NCBI GenBank assembly: GCA_051208035.1
Contig: JBPJFZ010000009.1
Location: forward strand, 172,591 to 236,590
Direction: 5' to 3'
Origin: JACKOB01 sp024234575
Lineage (GTDB): Bacteria; Pseudomonadota; Gammaproteobacteria; Pseudomonadales; Oleiphilaceae
Length of the DNA stretch: 64,000 nt
Part shown: piece by piece, positions 1 to 8,965 of the stretch
How positions within the stretch are numbered: position 1 is the first letter of the stretch
How the letters are laid out: every line of letters begins with the position of its first letter
Notes under the pieces: generated by a model
Told to the model about the DNA's origin: nothing
Databases searched by the model: none
What the model saw: only the letters and a program-made list of their open reading frames with translations
Position numbers and translations under genes: made by a program

Positions 1-1
1 C

Positions 2-2137
2 GTGCAAACACCTTATTCTGGCATGTTACCTGGCCTGATCGCTGGCAATTACGATTACGATGAAGTGCATATTGATCTGGGCAGGCTATGCCGGGCCCTG
101 GGAGTTCGTTTTATCGAAGATACCGTTACCGGTCTTGATCTCGATAACAAAACAGTATTTTGCCAGCAACACCCCCCTTTTCAGTATGATGTTTTATCAA
201 TTGATACAGGTTCTGCACCAGACCGGTCGTCTGTTCCTGGTGCCAGTGCACTGACCACAGCGGTAAAACCTGTCGATCAGTTTTTAAGTTACTGGTCCCA
301 GTTGCAACAGCGGCTGTTACGGGATGAATCCGGCAAAGACATACACATAGGCGCAGTTGGCGCGGGGGCCAGTGGCGTTGAAGTGGTGTTGGCAATGCAA
401 TATCGGTTGCAGCAGTATTTCGAAGCAAAAAAGAAAACCACCAGCCATCTGCATTTTCATCTGGTCGCGGCTACCGAAGAAGTTTTACCCAGCCATAATC
501 GTAAAGTGCGCCACACTTATTCTAAAGTTCTGCGAGACCGCAATGTGAGCGTACACAACGGGTTTCGTGTCACACGGGTCGATAATGGTGTGTTGTTTGA
601 CGACAGCCGCACTGGCGAGCCTCGTCAGTTAGCGCTGGATGAAATTATTTGGGCAATTTCAGCGGCAGCCCCAGCGTGGCCTCGTCAGTCGGGACTTGCT
701 GTCACCAAGCAGGGATTTATCGAAGTAAACGCCTGTCTGCAATCCACTTCTCATGCAAACGTTTTTGCTGCAGGGGATATCGCCGACGTTGTCGGCTACC
801 CGAGGCCAAAGGCTGGTGTTTTCGCGGTTAGACAAGGGCCACCATTGGCTAAAAATCTTGAACGTGCACTAAAAAATCAATCGCTATCCCGTTTTTCTCC
901 CCAGCGGCAATTCTTAAGCCTGGTAAGCACCGGTAACCGTTATGCAGTGGCATCCCGAGGTCGCTGGACACTATCCGGAGCTTGGGTGTGGCGTTGGAAA
1001 GACAGTATTGACAGAAAATTTATGCGAGGCTTTAGCGAACTAAATGGCCCCATGGCTTTACCTGATAAGGTTGGCTCAGCACTAAGCCAACAACCGTCTG
1101 CAGAAATAGTCAGTATGCGCTGTGGTGGTTGCGGGGCCAAAGTGGGTCAGCCCATTTTGAATCGTGTTATCCGGCAATTATCGACGAAGTTTATGGATCG
1201 AGTCGATATTGGTGTTGGGCAACCGGACGATGCCGCTGTTTTTAGCGTACCTGCGGGAAAGCTGCTGGTGCAGTCTGTTGATGCTTTTCGACGCTTTATA
1301 GATGATGACTACGTGTTTGGCCAAATCGCTGCCAACCACGCGTTGGGGGATATTTTTGCCATGGGTGCGACACCCCACAGTGCCCAGGCCCTAGTGACAC
1401 TGCCTTTTGCCAGTGAAGAAAAGGTCGAGCAGCAACTGTTGCATCTAATGATGGGGGCGGCGAAGGTTTTTGATGAATGTGAAATGCCCATTATTGGTGG
1501 ACACACAGCCGAAGGGGCAGAGTTAAGCTTGGGTTTTGCGATAAATGGGCTAGCGAGTGCCGAGCAGCTGCTGAAGAAGGGCGGTCTAAAGGTGGGAGAT
1601 AAACTGATACTTACCAAACCTCTGGGTACAGGCACATTGTTTGCCGCAGATATGCGTGGTCTGGCACATGGGTTATGGGTAAAAAAAGCGATTGTTAGTA
1701 TGCAGCAGTCGAATCTGCAGGCCAGTAAAATTTTGCAGCAATTCGGCGCGACAGCCTGTACGGATGTGACCGGCTTTGGACTGGCGGGACATTTAATGGA
1801 GATGTTGCAGGCTTCGCGAACAAATGCATTGCTCTCACTGGCTTCGTTGCCAGTGTTAGACGGGGCTGTTGACTGTATTCAGTCGGGTATTTTAAGCACC
1901 CTGCATGCACAAAACAGGCAAATTGAGGCAAAACTTGCCACTTGGTTAAGTTTTAATGAGCGTGGCTGTGAGCACTCGCCTGCGTTGTTAGAGGTGATAT
2001 TTGATCCACAAACGGCGGGAGGGTTGTTGGCTGGTATTGCTGCCGATCAGGCTGAGTCTTGTCTGAAAAGACTGCATGATGCGGGCTATAAAAAGGCCGT
2101 AATTGTTGCGGAGGTTACCGCTAGAGACGAGCAATGA
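2..2137 (+). CDS. selD: FAD/NAD(P)-dependent oxidoreductase fused to selenide, water dikinase (5'-truncated by the window)
   Basis: This is a two-domain protein. The first ~340 residues are a pyridine-nucleotide-disulphide oxidoreductase domain, with an NAD-binding glycine motif GAVGAGASGVE at residues 117-127 and a FAD-contact motif VFAAGDIAD near 255. From about residue 370 comes a complete SelD domain starting MRCGGCGAKV, in which the catalytic position is cysteine rather than selenocysteine. SelD makes selenophosphate from selenide and ATP for selenocysteine and selenouridine synthesis. The GTG at position 2 is not the true start: this family normally has a first dinucleotide-binding motif (GxGxxG) before the QTPYSGMLPG segment, and that part lies upstream of the window. 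The fusion is a known architecture in proteobacteria. What the oxidoreductase half does, perhaps supplying reduced selenium, is inference. Confidence 0.93.
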   Translation: MQTPYSGMLPGLIAGNYDYDEVHIDLGRLCRALGVRFIEDTVTGLDLDNKTVFCQQHPPFQYDVLSIDTGSAPDRSSVPGASALTTAVKPVDQFLSYWSQLQQRLLRDESGKDIHIGAVGAGASGVEVVLAMQYRLQQYFEAKKKTTSHLHFHLVAATEEVLPSHNRKVRHTYSKVLRDRNVSVHNGFRVTRVDNGVLFDDSRTGEPRQLALDEIIWAISAAAPAWPRQSGLAVTKQGFIEVNACLQSTSHANVFAAGDIADVVGYPRPKAGVFAVRQGPPLAKNLERALKNQSLSRFSPQRQFLSLVSTGNRYAVASRGRWTLSGAWVWRWKDSIDRKFMRGFSELNGPMALPDKVGSALSQQPSAEIVSMRCGGCGAKVGQPILNRVIRQLSTKFMDRVDIGVGQPDDAAVFSVPAGKLLVQSVDAFRRFIDDDYVFGQIAANHALGDIFAMGATPHSAQALVTLPFASEEKVEQQLLHLMMGAAKVFDECEMPIIGGHTAEGAELSLGFAINGLASAEQLLKKGGLKVGDKLILTKPLGTGTLFAADMRGLAHGLWVKKAIVSMQQSNLQASKILQQFGATACTDVTGFGLAGHLMEMLQASRTNALLSLASLPVLDGAVDCIQSGILSTLHAQNRQIEAKLATWLSFNERGCEHSPALLEVIFDPQTAGGLLAGIAADQAESCLKRLHDAGYKKAVIVAEVTARDEQ

Positions 2138-2151
2138 GAGCATGGAAAATT

Positions 2152-2185
2152 GCTTCGTCAGGGGCACTTAACGCCCTGACGAAGC
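2152..2185. terminator. Bidirectional terminator-like hairpin
   Basis: Perfect 12-bp stem, GCTTCGTCAGGG pairing with CCCTGACGAAGC, with a 10-base loop. It sits 15 bp after the selD stop and just before the 3' end of the converging split gene. There is no strong T-run, so function as an intrinsic terminator is likely but not certain. Confidence 0.65.
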
Positions 2186-2194
2186 AGTGATAAA

Positions 2195-2660
2195 TTACTG
2201 CAAATTAAAGTTAAAGCAGCCATTAAAGGTTGTGGCATCTGCAGTGGTCAGATCAAAGCAGGCGTTTGCTGCATACTCACTGACGCTGTTCACCGTTACT
2301 GTGCCAGAGGTGGCGAGTTTACCTTCAGGAGCCTGACCTGTGCCACCGAACACCGGAGACACTACGCGAGCAGTTACCAGATTTGATGTAGCACCGTTTA
2401 AGCTGCTTGCAATGGAGTAGGTGCCCACTGCTGGAGCCTGGAAGAAGCTGAAGGCAAATTGGATGCGTCCCCAGCTATAGGTGCCGGCCACGTCAATGTT
2501 GCGTATGTTCGAGGTTTCATTACCACCAAAATCGCCGCCTGTCGTAGAAACGACACTGTCCACATTCAGAATGCTACCGCAGACTTCGGATGCACTCAGT
2601 GAGCCGCCAACTAGGTTGGTACTGAATGAGAGGCTACCTTGACTAAATAAAGATGAATTA
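2195..2660 (-). pseudogene. 3' part of an exported hypothetical protein gene split by an IS5-family element
   Basis: This is the C-terminal ~154 residues of the protein whose N-terminal part is at 3515-4256. The sequence is Ser/Thr/Gly-rich, contains two to three cysteines and ends FNGCFNFNLQ, as expected of a secreted or surface beta-rich protein. The open frame reaches into the IS, but residues before NSSLFSQGS come from the element. Removing 2661-3514 plus one TA copy joins the halves in frame, reading KRIS-NSSLFSQG, to give a 401-residue protein. I recognise no function. Confidence 0.8.
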
Positions 2661-3514
2661 GGGGCTGTTGCCATTTGGCAATAAGTGGTTGATTTAAAAT
2701 AGCAAACTCGCAATATTGTAGTTCTCACACAAACAATAACGAGTTTGCTATGCCCCGACTATTGCTCAGTGACGAGCTCTGGTTGAAGCTAAGGATAATC
2801 TTGCTTCACTTTGGTGTTTATGACAAGCACAACCTTCGCAAAATGGTGGAGGGAATGTTTTACCGTTTACGAACAGGATTGCCATGGAGAGATTTACCTG
2901 AGTACTTTGGTTCCTGGAATGCTATTTATAAGAAATTTAACAACTGGTCAGCAAAAGGTATTTGGCGAAAAGTGTTAAATTTTCTGGTCGATGATCCTGA
3001 TCTGGAATGGGGGTTCATGGATGGCAGTTATGTAAGAGCTCATCAGCATAGTGCTGGAGCGCCTGGAGGCGGGTGTCAGGCTATAGGGCTCAGTAGAGGT
3101 GGAAATACAAGTAAAATACATTTGGTTGTAGATGGCTTCGGACTGCCTGTGCATTTTGAAATTACAGGCGGGCAAGTCCATGACTCAAGTGCTGCGGACA
3201 GTTTGCTTGATAACTCGCCGGTCTTCGCGTCTACAATTGCAGATAAAGGCTACGATAAGGAAATGCTACGGGAAAAAATTCGTAGTAAAAACTCGGTGCC
3301 AGTGATACCAAGAAAGAGTAATTCTAAATTTGGTAATGAGGATATTGACTGGCACTTGTACAAAATGCGTCATCTTGTTGAGAATCAGTTTGCACGATTA
3401 AAACATTACCGAGCAATAGCTACTAGGTATGACAAACTGAAGAGAAATTTTGAATCAATGGTGGCTATGGCATGCGCATTTCAGTGGTTACCTATGTGAA
3501 ATGGCAACAGGCCC
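2661..3514 (+). mobile_element. IS5-family insertion sequence, 854 bp, TA target duplication
   Basis: The ends are 16-bp inverted repeats, GGGGCTGTTGCCATTT at the left and GGGCCTGTTGCCATTT read inward at the right, with one mismatch. They are flanked by a TA dinucleotide on both sides (2659-2660 and 3515-3516). Size, repeats, TA duplication and the DDE transposase all fit the IS427-type branch of the IS5 family. The element is complete and lies inside the exported-protein gene. Confidence 0.93.
2750..3499 (+). CDS. IS5-family transposase
   Basis: A 249-residue DDE transposase in a single frame, whereas many IS427-type elements need a frameshift. The catalytic residues are visible as D in FMDGSYVRAH (~residue 90), D in TIADKGYD (~165) and E in HLVENQFARLK (~215). 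The N-terminal part (LSDELWLKL, FYRLRTGLPWRDLP) is the usual IS5-type domain. It fills the element and stops 15 bp before the right end. No disabling change is seen, so the element may still be active. Confidence 0.95.
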   Translation: MPRLLLSDELWLKLRIILLHFGVYDKHNLRKMVEGMFYRLRTGLPWRDLPEYFGSWNAIYKKFNNWSAKGIWRKVLNFLVDDPDLEWGFMDGSYVRAHQHSAGAPGGGCQAIGLSRGGNTSKIHLVVDGFGLPVHFEITGGQVHDSSAADSLLDNSPVFASTIADKGYDKEMLREKIRSKNSVPVIPRKSNSKFGNEDIDWHLYKMRHLVENQFARLKHYRAIATRYDKLKRNFESMVAMACAFQWLPM

Positions 3515-4256
3515 TAGATATACGTTTGAAATCAATGGTACCTTGCGTGGTCGCGTTGCATTTGTATTCAAGCTTATAGTGATCGTCAGTAACTTTTACG
3601 TAATTAAAGCTTGTACCTGACGGGCAATATAGATCCTCTTCTTCGTCATCAGTTGTATCGCTAACAATCTCTTCTTTAAAGTCATCATCGCTCAGCTGTT
3701 CTGGTATAACGGCGCTACACTCTGTAAACACAACATCGGTGGGGCTGTTAAACTTGATTGAATGAACGCTTGTCATGTCAATATCTGCGGTGTAGTTGGT
3801 TACGATTTGGGAACTGCCAAAGTCAAACGATTGGCTGCCTGCGTAGCTGAAGTCACCTTTCAGGCGCCAGATACCGGTTTTAGTGAAGAGATCGAAATTT
3901 TCCAGAGACACAGATGTGCCCGTGCCCTCGCCTGAGCTACCGCCGGTAAGGGTCAGCATATCTGCCAGTGTACCGATATATTGCATACCACCAAAAATAT
4001 CGCCCAGAACCCATACTTCGTTCTGATTGTTGACGCCGACATAAAGGTTAGTTTGAGGGTAGAAACGATAGCGCCAGATGTCGAGCGTTTCGGTAGTGGA
4101 TTGCTGAGGGAAAAGATCAGGATATTGGCTTTCTGCCCAGTTCAATAAGGTTTCAATATCGCTATTGGTATCGGCTTTTGCTAACGAACAGGCAAATAGC
4201 AGCGATAACAACAGCGCAAAACAGTTCAGTTTGCGAATTATAGGCATATTAATCAC
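3515..4256 (-). pseudogene. 5' part of an exported hypothetical protein gene split by an IS5-family element
   Basis: About 247 native residues precede the IS; the last seven of the open frame (RACCHFT) are encoded by the IS end. The start has a signal peptide (MINMPIIRKL, then a hydrophobic stretch, cleavage probably after SLAKA). Residues ~33-100 form a module with NWAESQYPDLFP, WRYRFYP and NLYVGV motifs that I recall as a recurrent N-terminal unit of exported gammaproteobacterial proteins of unknown function. A glycine/serine linker and a beta-rich region with DDEEED follow. The C-terminal half is at 2195-2660. Confidence 0.8.
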
Positions 4257-4472
4257 TCCATTGAGGTTTGGTTTTGTTCTTAAGTTAACTGTGGGAGTTC
4301 TGTTATTGCGGGTCTGGCTGGGGTAATGAGGACGACAAAAATATCGCGGATTACGAGCACTCGTCGCAATAAAGCATTTCTATTCTTTCATGCTGTGCGG
4401 TGAAAGCAAAATGAATTTTTTACTGAAGCTGGTGCGCCGAGCAGTGAATCGACAAAGGTTGTCGTGAGCCCA

Positions 4473-4682
4473 TCATTCCTCCATTTGCTTTCTTCGCTCT
4501 TCTGCCGCTTTGTCGATAATCAACTCTGTCTGACGAGCAGCCTCCAGCGCCTGCTGTTGCGCGTCAAACAAAACGTCAGGCTTTTGCTGTGCTGCGGGAG
4601 TAGTGACAGGCGCTTCCTTGCTGCAGGAGGCGATTGCCAGAAAGAACATGATCGCTGTGGCATAGCGTAGTTGTGGATTCAA
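4473..4682 (-). CDS. Small lipoprotein
   Basis: A 69-residue protein with a type II signal peptide: positively charged start, hydrophobic stretch and lipobox IASC with Cys at about residue 20. The mature part is ~50 residues, Ala/Gln/Glu-rich and predicted helical (LFDAQQQALEAARQTELIIDKAAEERRKQMEE), possibly a coiled coil. It lies 26 bp downstream of the PilZ-like gene on the same strand, so the two may be co-transcribed. No function is recognised. Confidence 0.72.
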   Translation of the reverse strand: MNPQLRYATAIMFFLAIASCSKEAPVTTPAAQQKPDVLFDAQQQALEAARQTELIIDKAAEERRKQMEE

Positions 4683-4708
4683 AAGACAAGACTCCTTCAG
4701 TATGTGGA

Positions 4709-5173
4709 CTAGCGGGACATTTTATCCAATGCTCTCTTAACCATACGCTCAACGCCGCTTAACTTTGCTTTAAGTTGTGGTGAGCGCATATGATCATTTG
4801 CTTCGAAATTAAATTCAGCTCCGTACCGTAAGTGGTTTTTTTCCAGTGAGGTGCTTTTGATGGTGACAAAGATGTTCTCCAGTGTCACTTCTGTTTGGTC
4901 TACCACCAATCGGAAATAAACTTTTAAAGACTGTCCCAGCTTATATTCATTTCGGCTTAAAAATGCGAAGCCGTTGCGGTTATAGTCGATCATGTTAACT
5001 GGCTCCCAGTCAGGTGTGCGCAACATCGACGGCTTAACTTTAACCTTGGTAACCACAGTCAAGGTAGGCACGCGGCCATAAACCCGCCTGTCACCTTCGT
5101 GCTTGACCTTTATTCGCAGTGGATTTTTCCGGTCACCCGGTATGGTCTTTTCGTTGTCCAACCGTCTATGCAC
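4709..5173 (-). CDS. PilZ-like domain protein
   Basis: A 154-residue soluble protein. An arginine-rich segment (GDRRVYGRVP, ~residues 27-36) followed ~30 residues later by DYNRNGFAF resembles the RxxxR and (D/N)xSxxG c-di-GMP-binding motifs of PilZ domains, then beta strands (GQSLKVYFRLV, LRYGAEF). The second motif is not canonical (N-R instead of S-x), so c-di-GMP binding is uncertain. A role as a c-di-GMP effector is family inference. Confidence 0.6.
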   Translation of the reverse strand: MHRRLDNEKTIPGDRKNPLRIKVKHEGDRRVYGRVPTLTVVTKVKVKPSMLRTPDWEPVNMIDYNRNGFAFLSRNEYKLGQSLKVYFRLVVDQTEVTLENIFVTIKSTSLEKNHLRYGAEFNFEANDHMRSPQLKAKLSGVERMVKRALDKMSR

Positions 5174-5336
5174 TCAGCTTTTATAGTGGGAGCGTTGCTC
5201 TATAACTATAAACCAAAATACAGAATTCACCCTTTCGGTTAACGTTGCGCAACTAATTTAGTGCAATATGCGATTCGATAAAGCCATTTGTTTGCTATAT
5301 AGGTAAAATGGCGATGCGTTCACTTTTGAGGTCGTT

Positions 5337-6227
5337 ATGTTTTCTTTCTCACATCTTTTACTGCTATTGGTTGCCGCTATTTGGGGATTCGCTTTTGTGG
5401 CGCAAACTACCGGCATGGCTCATTTAGGCCCGCACAGTTTTAACGCCGCGCGATTTTTGTTGGCGGCGATTTCGTTAATTCCTTTACTTTTTATTTTTAG
5501 TAAAGGGCGTCTGCCTCACGGTAAAACTTTTTACATTGGCGGGCTTCTGGCAGGGGCCATTCTTTATTGTGGATTTACTTTTCAACAAATGGGGTTGCAG
5601 TTCACCACCGCAGGAAACGCCGGGTTTATCACCGGAATGTACATAGTGATTGTGCCGGTGATGGGGATTTTTTTAAAACACGTTACCACGATTAAAATGT
5701 GGGCAGGGGTCATTCTGGCGGTCATCGGGCTCTACTGTCTATCTATCGGCCCAGACTTCTCTATGGGGTATGGTGACTTTTTGGAGCTAGTAGGTGCTTT
5801 TTTCTGGGCCGCGCATGTCTTGGTTATCAGTTGGCTTTCGCGCAAAGTTGATGCTGTGAGTCTGGCAATCAGCCAATTTTTTGTGGCCTCTGTTTTGGCG
5901 ATTATTACTGCCTGTTTGCTTGAGTCACCTTCAATGGTGGATTTTCAGGCGGCAAGTTTATCTTTGCTGTATGCGGGCGTGGCTTCAAGCGGCGTAGCGT
6001 TTACTTTGCAGATCATTGCCCAGAAAAAAGTTGATCCGGGCATGACTGCGTTGATTCTTTCAACAGAGGCTGTTTTTGCCGTGCTGGGTGGATATCTGCT
6101 CTTAGATGAAGTGTTAACGATAAAAGAGCTGACAGGATGCGCACTGATGCTTTCGGGCATGATTGTAAGCCAATGGCCCGAGCGTCGTTTAGCAAAGGTG
6201 AAAGACAGACTGATCACTGACGCATAG
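5337..6227 (+). CDS. EamA/DMT-family transporter
   Basis: A 296-residue integral membrane protein with about ten hydrophobic helices in two five-helix repeats, the architecture of drug/metabolite transporters such as RhaT/YdcZ/PecM-type exporters. The N-terminus LLLLVAAIWGFAFVAQ and the LxxAGLxxxFAQQMGL-like segment near residue 80 are typical of EamA repeats. The substrate cannot be predicted. It is a monocistronic gene converging on the oxidoreductase at 6295, with a terminator hairpin between them. Confidence 0.9.
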   Translation: MFSFSHLLLLLVAAIWGFAFVAQTTGMAHLGPHSFNAARFLLAAISLIPLLFIFSKGRLPHGKTFYIGGLLAGAILYCGFTFQQMGLQFTTAGNAGFITGMYIVIVPVMGIFLKHVTTIKMWAGVILAVIGLYCLSIGPDFSMGYGDFLELVGAFFWAAHVLVISWLSRKVDAVSLAISQFFVASVLAIITACLLESPSMVDFQAASLSLLYAGVASSGVAFTLQIIAQKKVDPGMTALILSTEAVFAVLGGYLLLDEVLTIKELTGCALMLSGMIVSQWPERRLAKVKDRLITDA

Positions 6228-6250
6228 CTTCAGCCCCCTGCGGGGCCGAG

Positions 6251-6286
6251 AGTCAGGGCAAGCTGTTGTATCCGCTCGCCCTGACT
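6251..6286. terminator. Terminator hairpin between converging genes
   Basis: AGTCAGGGC and GCCCTGACT form a perfect 9-bp stem followed by GTTTCTGTTT. It sits 23 bp after the transporter stop and 8 bp before the end of the opposing oxidoreductase gene, so it can serve both. Confidence 0.7.
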
Positions 6287-6294
6287 GTTTCTGT

Positions 6295-7563
6295 TTAGGC
6301 ACGACGCTTTTTAAATGCGTAAATACCGGCACCAGCCAGCGTTTTCGCAAAGGCAAGCCATTCGCTCATTTTTGGATCAGGCGACTTTTTATCCGCCATG
6401 CGGGCAAGCTGAAATTCGTACCAGGTAATGTCCAGCATGGCCATCTTATCGACAGCTTTTACGCCAGTGGTAAGAGGGCGCAGGGTGATTTCATACGCAG
6501 GGTTCTGTATCACACTGTTGGGGAGATCCGGATCAACCGCCAATGGGCGGGCTAAACCGATAAAATCGCAGGCACCGCCGCGTAATGCTTCCGTCATGCC
6601 GCCAGCACTGCGAAAGCCACCCGTTACCACCAAAGGTGTTTTGGTATGCTTTCGCACCGATTCCGCATAGTCGAGAAAATAGGCTTCCCGTTTTACCGTG
6701 CTTTCCTTTTTAACATCCGCTGCTTTAACTTCTGATTTATCACGACGTCCAACCATTGCCGGGCTCTCGTAAGTGCCGCCAGAAATTTCAATTAGATCGA
6801 TACCTTCTTCTGATAGTTTTTGAATCACCTGCATTGAATCTTCTTCAGAGAAACCACCCTTCATAAAATCGGCAGAGTTGAGCTTGATGCCAACTGGGAA
6901 GTCTTTTCCCACTTCTTTGCGAATGGCCCGATACACTTCAACAACGAAACGCATTCGGTTCTCGAGTGAGCCACCCCATTTGTCTGTGCGCTGATTGTGC
7001 CCAGGTGATAAAAACTGGCTTACCAGATAGCCATGCGCGCCATGTATTTGCACGCCGGTAAAGCCAGACTCTTTCGACAGTTTTGCGGCGGTAGCAAATT
7101 TACCAATAATGCCCAGAATCTCTGGCTCGGTAAGTGCTCGCGGTTTGTTAAAGCCTTTTTCCAGGCCGCGCTTTAAGGCAATGGCAGAAGGCGCAACAGG
7201 CTCTTTGGCAATAAAATTGGGGATCTGCTTGCCTGGATGATTCAGCTGGGCCCACAGATGTGAGTTGTTCTCTGTGCCCGCCTTCGTCCAGGCTTTGAAT
7301 AGGGTGAGGTCACTTTTGTCATCAAGCACCACATTTTTAGGTTCACCTAAAGCCGTGCGGTCAATCATGATATTGCCCGACATCATCAAGCCGATACCAC
7401 CTTGCGCCCAACGTCGATAGAGATTCGCGAGACCTTTACCAGGGTTGTGATGTTTATCACCAAGCTGTTCACTCATTGCTGATTTGAACAGCCTGTTTTT
7501 GATCACTGTACCTGTTGGTAATGTGAATTGGCTGTCCAGTGTGAGTTTGGTTGATGCCGTCAT
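6295..7563 (-). CDS. NADH:flavin oxidoreductase, Old Yellow Enzyme family
   Basis: A 422-residue FMN-dependent (beta/alpha)8 enzyme. Visible family features include NRLFKSAMSE near the start, HGAHGYLVSQFLSPGHNQRTDKWGGS (residues ~178-203, active-site His pair and the glycine-rich loop), and the FMN-phosphate region VVTGGFRSAGG followed by FIGLARPL near residue 340. Such enzymes reduce alkenes conjugated to carbonyls or nitro groups with NAD(P)H. The gene is followed upstream by a TetR regulator on the same strand, and both have the same 13-bp operator before their starts. This resembles the nemRA arrangement, in which electrophiles induce the reductase. Confidence 0.92.
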   Translation of the reverse strand: MTASTKLTLDSQFTLPTGTVIKNRLFKSAMSEQLGDKHHNPGKGLANLYRRWAQGGIGLMMSGNIMIDRTALGEPKNVVLDDKSDLTLFKAWTKAGTENNSHLWAQLNHPGKQIPNFIAKEPVAPSAIALKRGLEKGFNKPRALTEPEILGIIGKFATAAKLSKESGFTGVQIHGAHGYLVSQFLSPGHNQRTDKWGGSLENRMRFVVEVYRAIRKEVGKDFPVGIKLNSADFMKGGFSEEDSMQVIQKLSEEGIDLIEISGGTYESPAMVGRRDKSEVKAADVKKESTVKREAYFLDYAESVRKHTKTPLVVTGGFRSAGGMTEALRGGACDFIGLARPLAVDPDLPNSVIQNPAYEITLRPLTTGVKAVDKMAMLDITWYEFQLARMADKKSPDPKMSEWLAFAKTLAGAGIYAFKKRRA

Positions 7564-7588
7564 GTTTTTCTCCGTTACTAATCTATTA

Positions 7589-7601
7589 GACCGGTCGTCT
7601 A
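7589..7601 (+). promoter_or_regulatory. TetR operator upstream of the oxidoreductase
   Basis: GACCGGTCGTCTA lies 26 bp before the ATG of the oxidoreductase gene. It contains the palindrome GACCGGTC and matches 12 of 13 bases with the site before the regulator gene at 8260-8272. The pair implies joint control by the neighbouring TetR protein. Confidence 0.75.
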
Positions 7602-7622
7602 TAAAATTGATTAAAAAAAACG

Positions 7623-8243
7623 TTAGTGAGTACCAGGTTCTGGGCGCAGTAACGTTTCAAGTGTTAAAAAAATCACTTTCTCGGGTGTCGAAATATCGCC
7701 ATCCATTTTCATTTTGATCAAGCTGCCTTCCCAGGCCGCCCAAACCAATTCAGCTAAATCCGCAGCGGTCACATCTTTGCGGATGGCTCCTTCAGCTTGC
7801 CCTTGCTGCACTAAGCGCTCCAGGCGAGCGAGCCAGTCATTTACACCTGTTTGCATAGCTTTTTGACACAATTCAAAGGTATTGCCGATCTCGGCGGCGA
7901 TACTGCCAATCAGGCAGCCACGCTGGCAGCTGTTGTCTGAAAACTTGTTGAGCATAAACCGATAAATTGTTTTCAGCTGATCGATCGCTGGTGCGTTGGA
8001 TTCCGCAACAAAGGCATCAAACATGATTAAGGCTTGATGATTATATTCGGCAATAATTTCTGCCACATAGGCTTCTTTACTGCCAAAGTAGTTATAAAAC
8101 GAACCCTTGGGGACCTTTACCGCATCCAACACCTGCTTAATACCGGTGCCATGATAGCCATGCTCGGAAAGCTGTTGAATGCCTTCTCGCAAAAGTGCCT
8201 CTTTGGTGAGTTCTGATTTCTTGATTTTAGTCGTCTGCGTCAT
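7623..8243 (-). CDS. TetR/AcrR-family transcriptional regulator, NemR/AcuR-like
   Basis: A 206-residue repressor from the chosen ATG at 8243. The N-terminal helix-turn-helix (HGYHGTGIKQVLDAVKVPKGSFYNYFGSKEAYV) is the most conserved TetR segment. The ligand-binding half contains a cysteine pair region (FSDNSCQRGCLIGSIAAEIG), typical of the NemR/AcuR group that senses electrophiles through cysteines. A longer frame begins at 8303 but would run through the operator at 8260-8272, so 8243 is preferred. It probably represses itself and the oxidoreductase 60 bp downstream. Confidence 0.9.
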   Translation of the reverse strand: MTQTTKIKKSELTKEALLREGIQQLSEHGYHGTGIKQVLDAVKVPKGSFYNYFGSKEAYVAEIIAEYNHQALIMFDAFVAESNAPAIDQLKTIYRFMLNKFSDNSCQRGCLIGSIAAEIGNTFELCQKAMQTGVNDWLARLERLVQQGQAEGAIRKDVTAADLAELVWAAWEGSLIKMKMDGDISTPEKVIFLTLETLLRPEPGTH

Positions 8244-8259
8244 AGTGAGCGAATAATAC

Positions 8260-8272
8260 GACCAGTCGTCTA
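8260..8272 (+). promoter_or_regulatory. TetR operator upstream of the regulator gene
   Basis: GACCAGTCGTCTA lies 16 bp before the regulator ATG, within the dyad ACGAC-CA-GTCGT (8258-8269). It matches the oxidoreductase site at 7589-7601 except for one base. Confidence 0.75.
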
Positions 8273-8343
8273 CTTTTGCAATGATTATTTTGTGATCAGT
8301 CATTAATAGTGTTAAGAAGACGCTTTCTTATGCAGGTATTACA

Positions 8344-8373
8344 GCAAAGCGGAGCCTAACGACTCCGCTTTGC
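8344..8373. terminator. Terminator-like hairpin
   Basis: GCAAAGCGGAG pairs with CTCCGCTTTGC as a perfect 11-bp stem with an 8-base loop. It lies just after the 3' end of the hydrolase remnant and before the regulator promoter, so it probably ended the original hydrolase transcript. Confidence 0.65.
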
Positions 8374-8403
8374 AAACTATTGCAAGGCTAATCAATAGAA
8401 TTT

Positions 8404-8859
8404 TTAAACATTAACCATGACACGCCAGTGCTCACGTGCCTCTTTCGCCAAAGACTCTCTGAACTGTGGCGCCGCTATGTTGATCAGCGCCGCTACCCGC
8501 TCTCGAATGCTTTTACCGCGCAAGTCAGCAATACCATATTCGGTAGCGATTAAATGTGCATGCGCCCGTGTGGTTACAACACCCGCCCCTGGATTCAACA
8601 GGCATGAGATCCTCGAAACTGTGCCGTTTCTTGCCGTTGCAGGCAGGGCGATGATGCCTCTGCCGCCTTTGGATAACGACGCGCCCCGCACGAAGTCCAT
8701 TTGACCGCCAACACCAGAATAAATGGTTGAGCCCATGGAATCGGCGCAAATCTGGCCAGAAAGATCGATTTGCAAGGCAGAGTTTATCGACACCATATTG
8801 TCGTGCTTGGCAATGACGCCGGTGTCGTTGACGTATTCGATATCAACCAGTTCAACCAT
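8404..8859 (-). pseudogene. Acetyl-CoA hydrolase/transferase, 3' remnant cut by the Tn3-family element
   Basis: The 151 residues match the C-terminal third of the acetyl-CoA hydrolase/4-hydroxybutyrate CoA-transferase family (usual length ~430). Recognisable are NDNMVSINSALQ-like, IYSGVGGQMDFVRGA, LNPGAGVVTTRAHAH and ATEYGIADLRGKS. The homology stops exactly at the left inverted repeat of the transposon (8860). The ATG at 8857-8859 is a chance internal codon. The N-terminal part is not found beyond the right transposon end, so it has been lost and the fragment is not functional. Confidence 0.88.
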
Positions 8860-8908
8860 GGGTCACCAACAATATAGGGAGCTTTTTGCCACACTTTGAC
8901 CTCTAACC
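8860..8908 (+). repeat. Tn3-family left terminal inverted repeat, 49 bp
   Basis: It begins GGGTCACCAACAATATAGGG at the outer end and pairs with 29329-29377 with three mismatches. At 49 bp it is longer than the ~38 bp usual in the Tn3 family, closer to the Tn4651 group. Confidence 0.92.
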
Positions 8909-8965
8909 TAATGAAATATATGAGAATAATATCTCCGTTTTTTGCCGGCTTTACGACTTCCGTGG

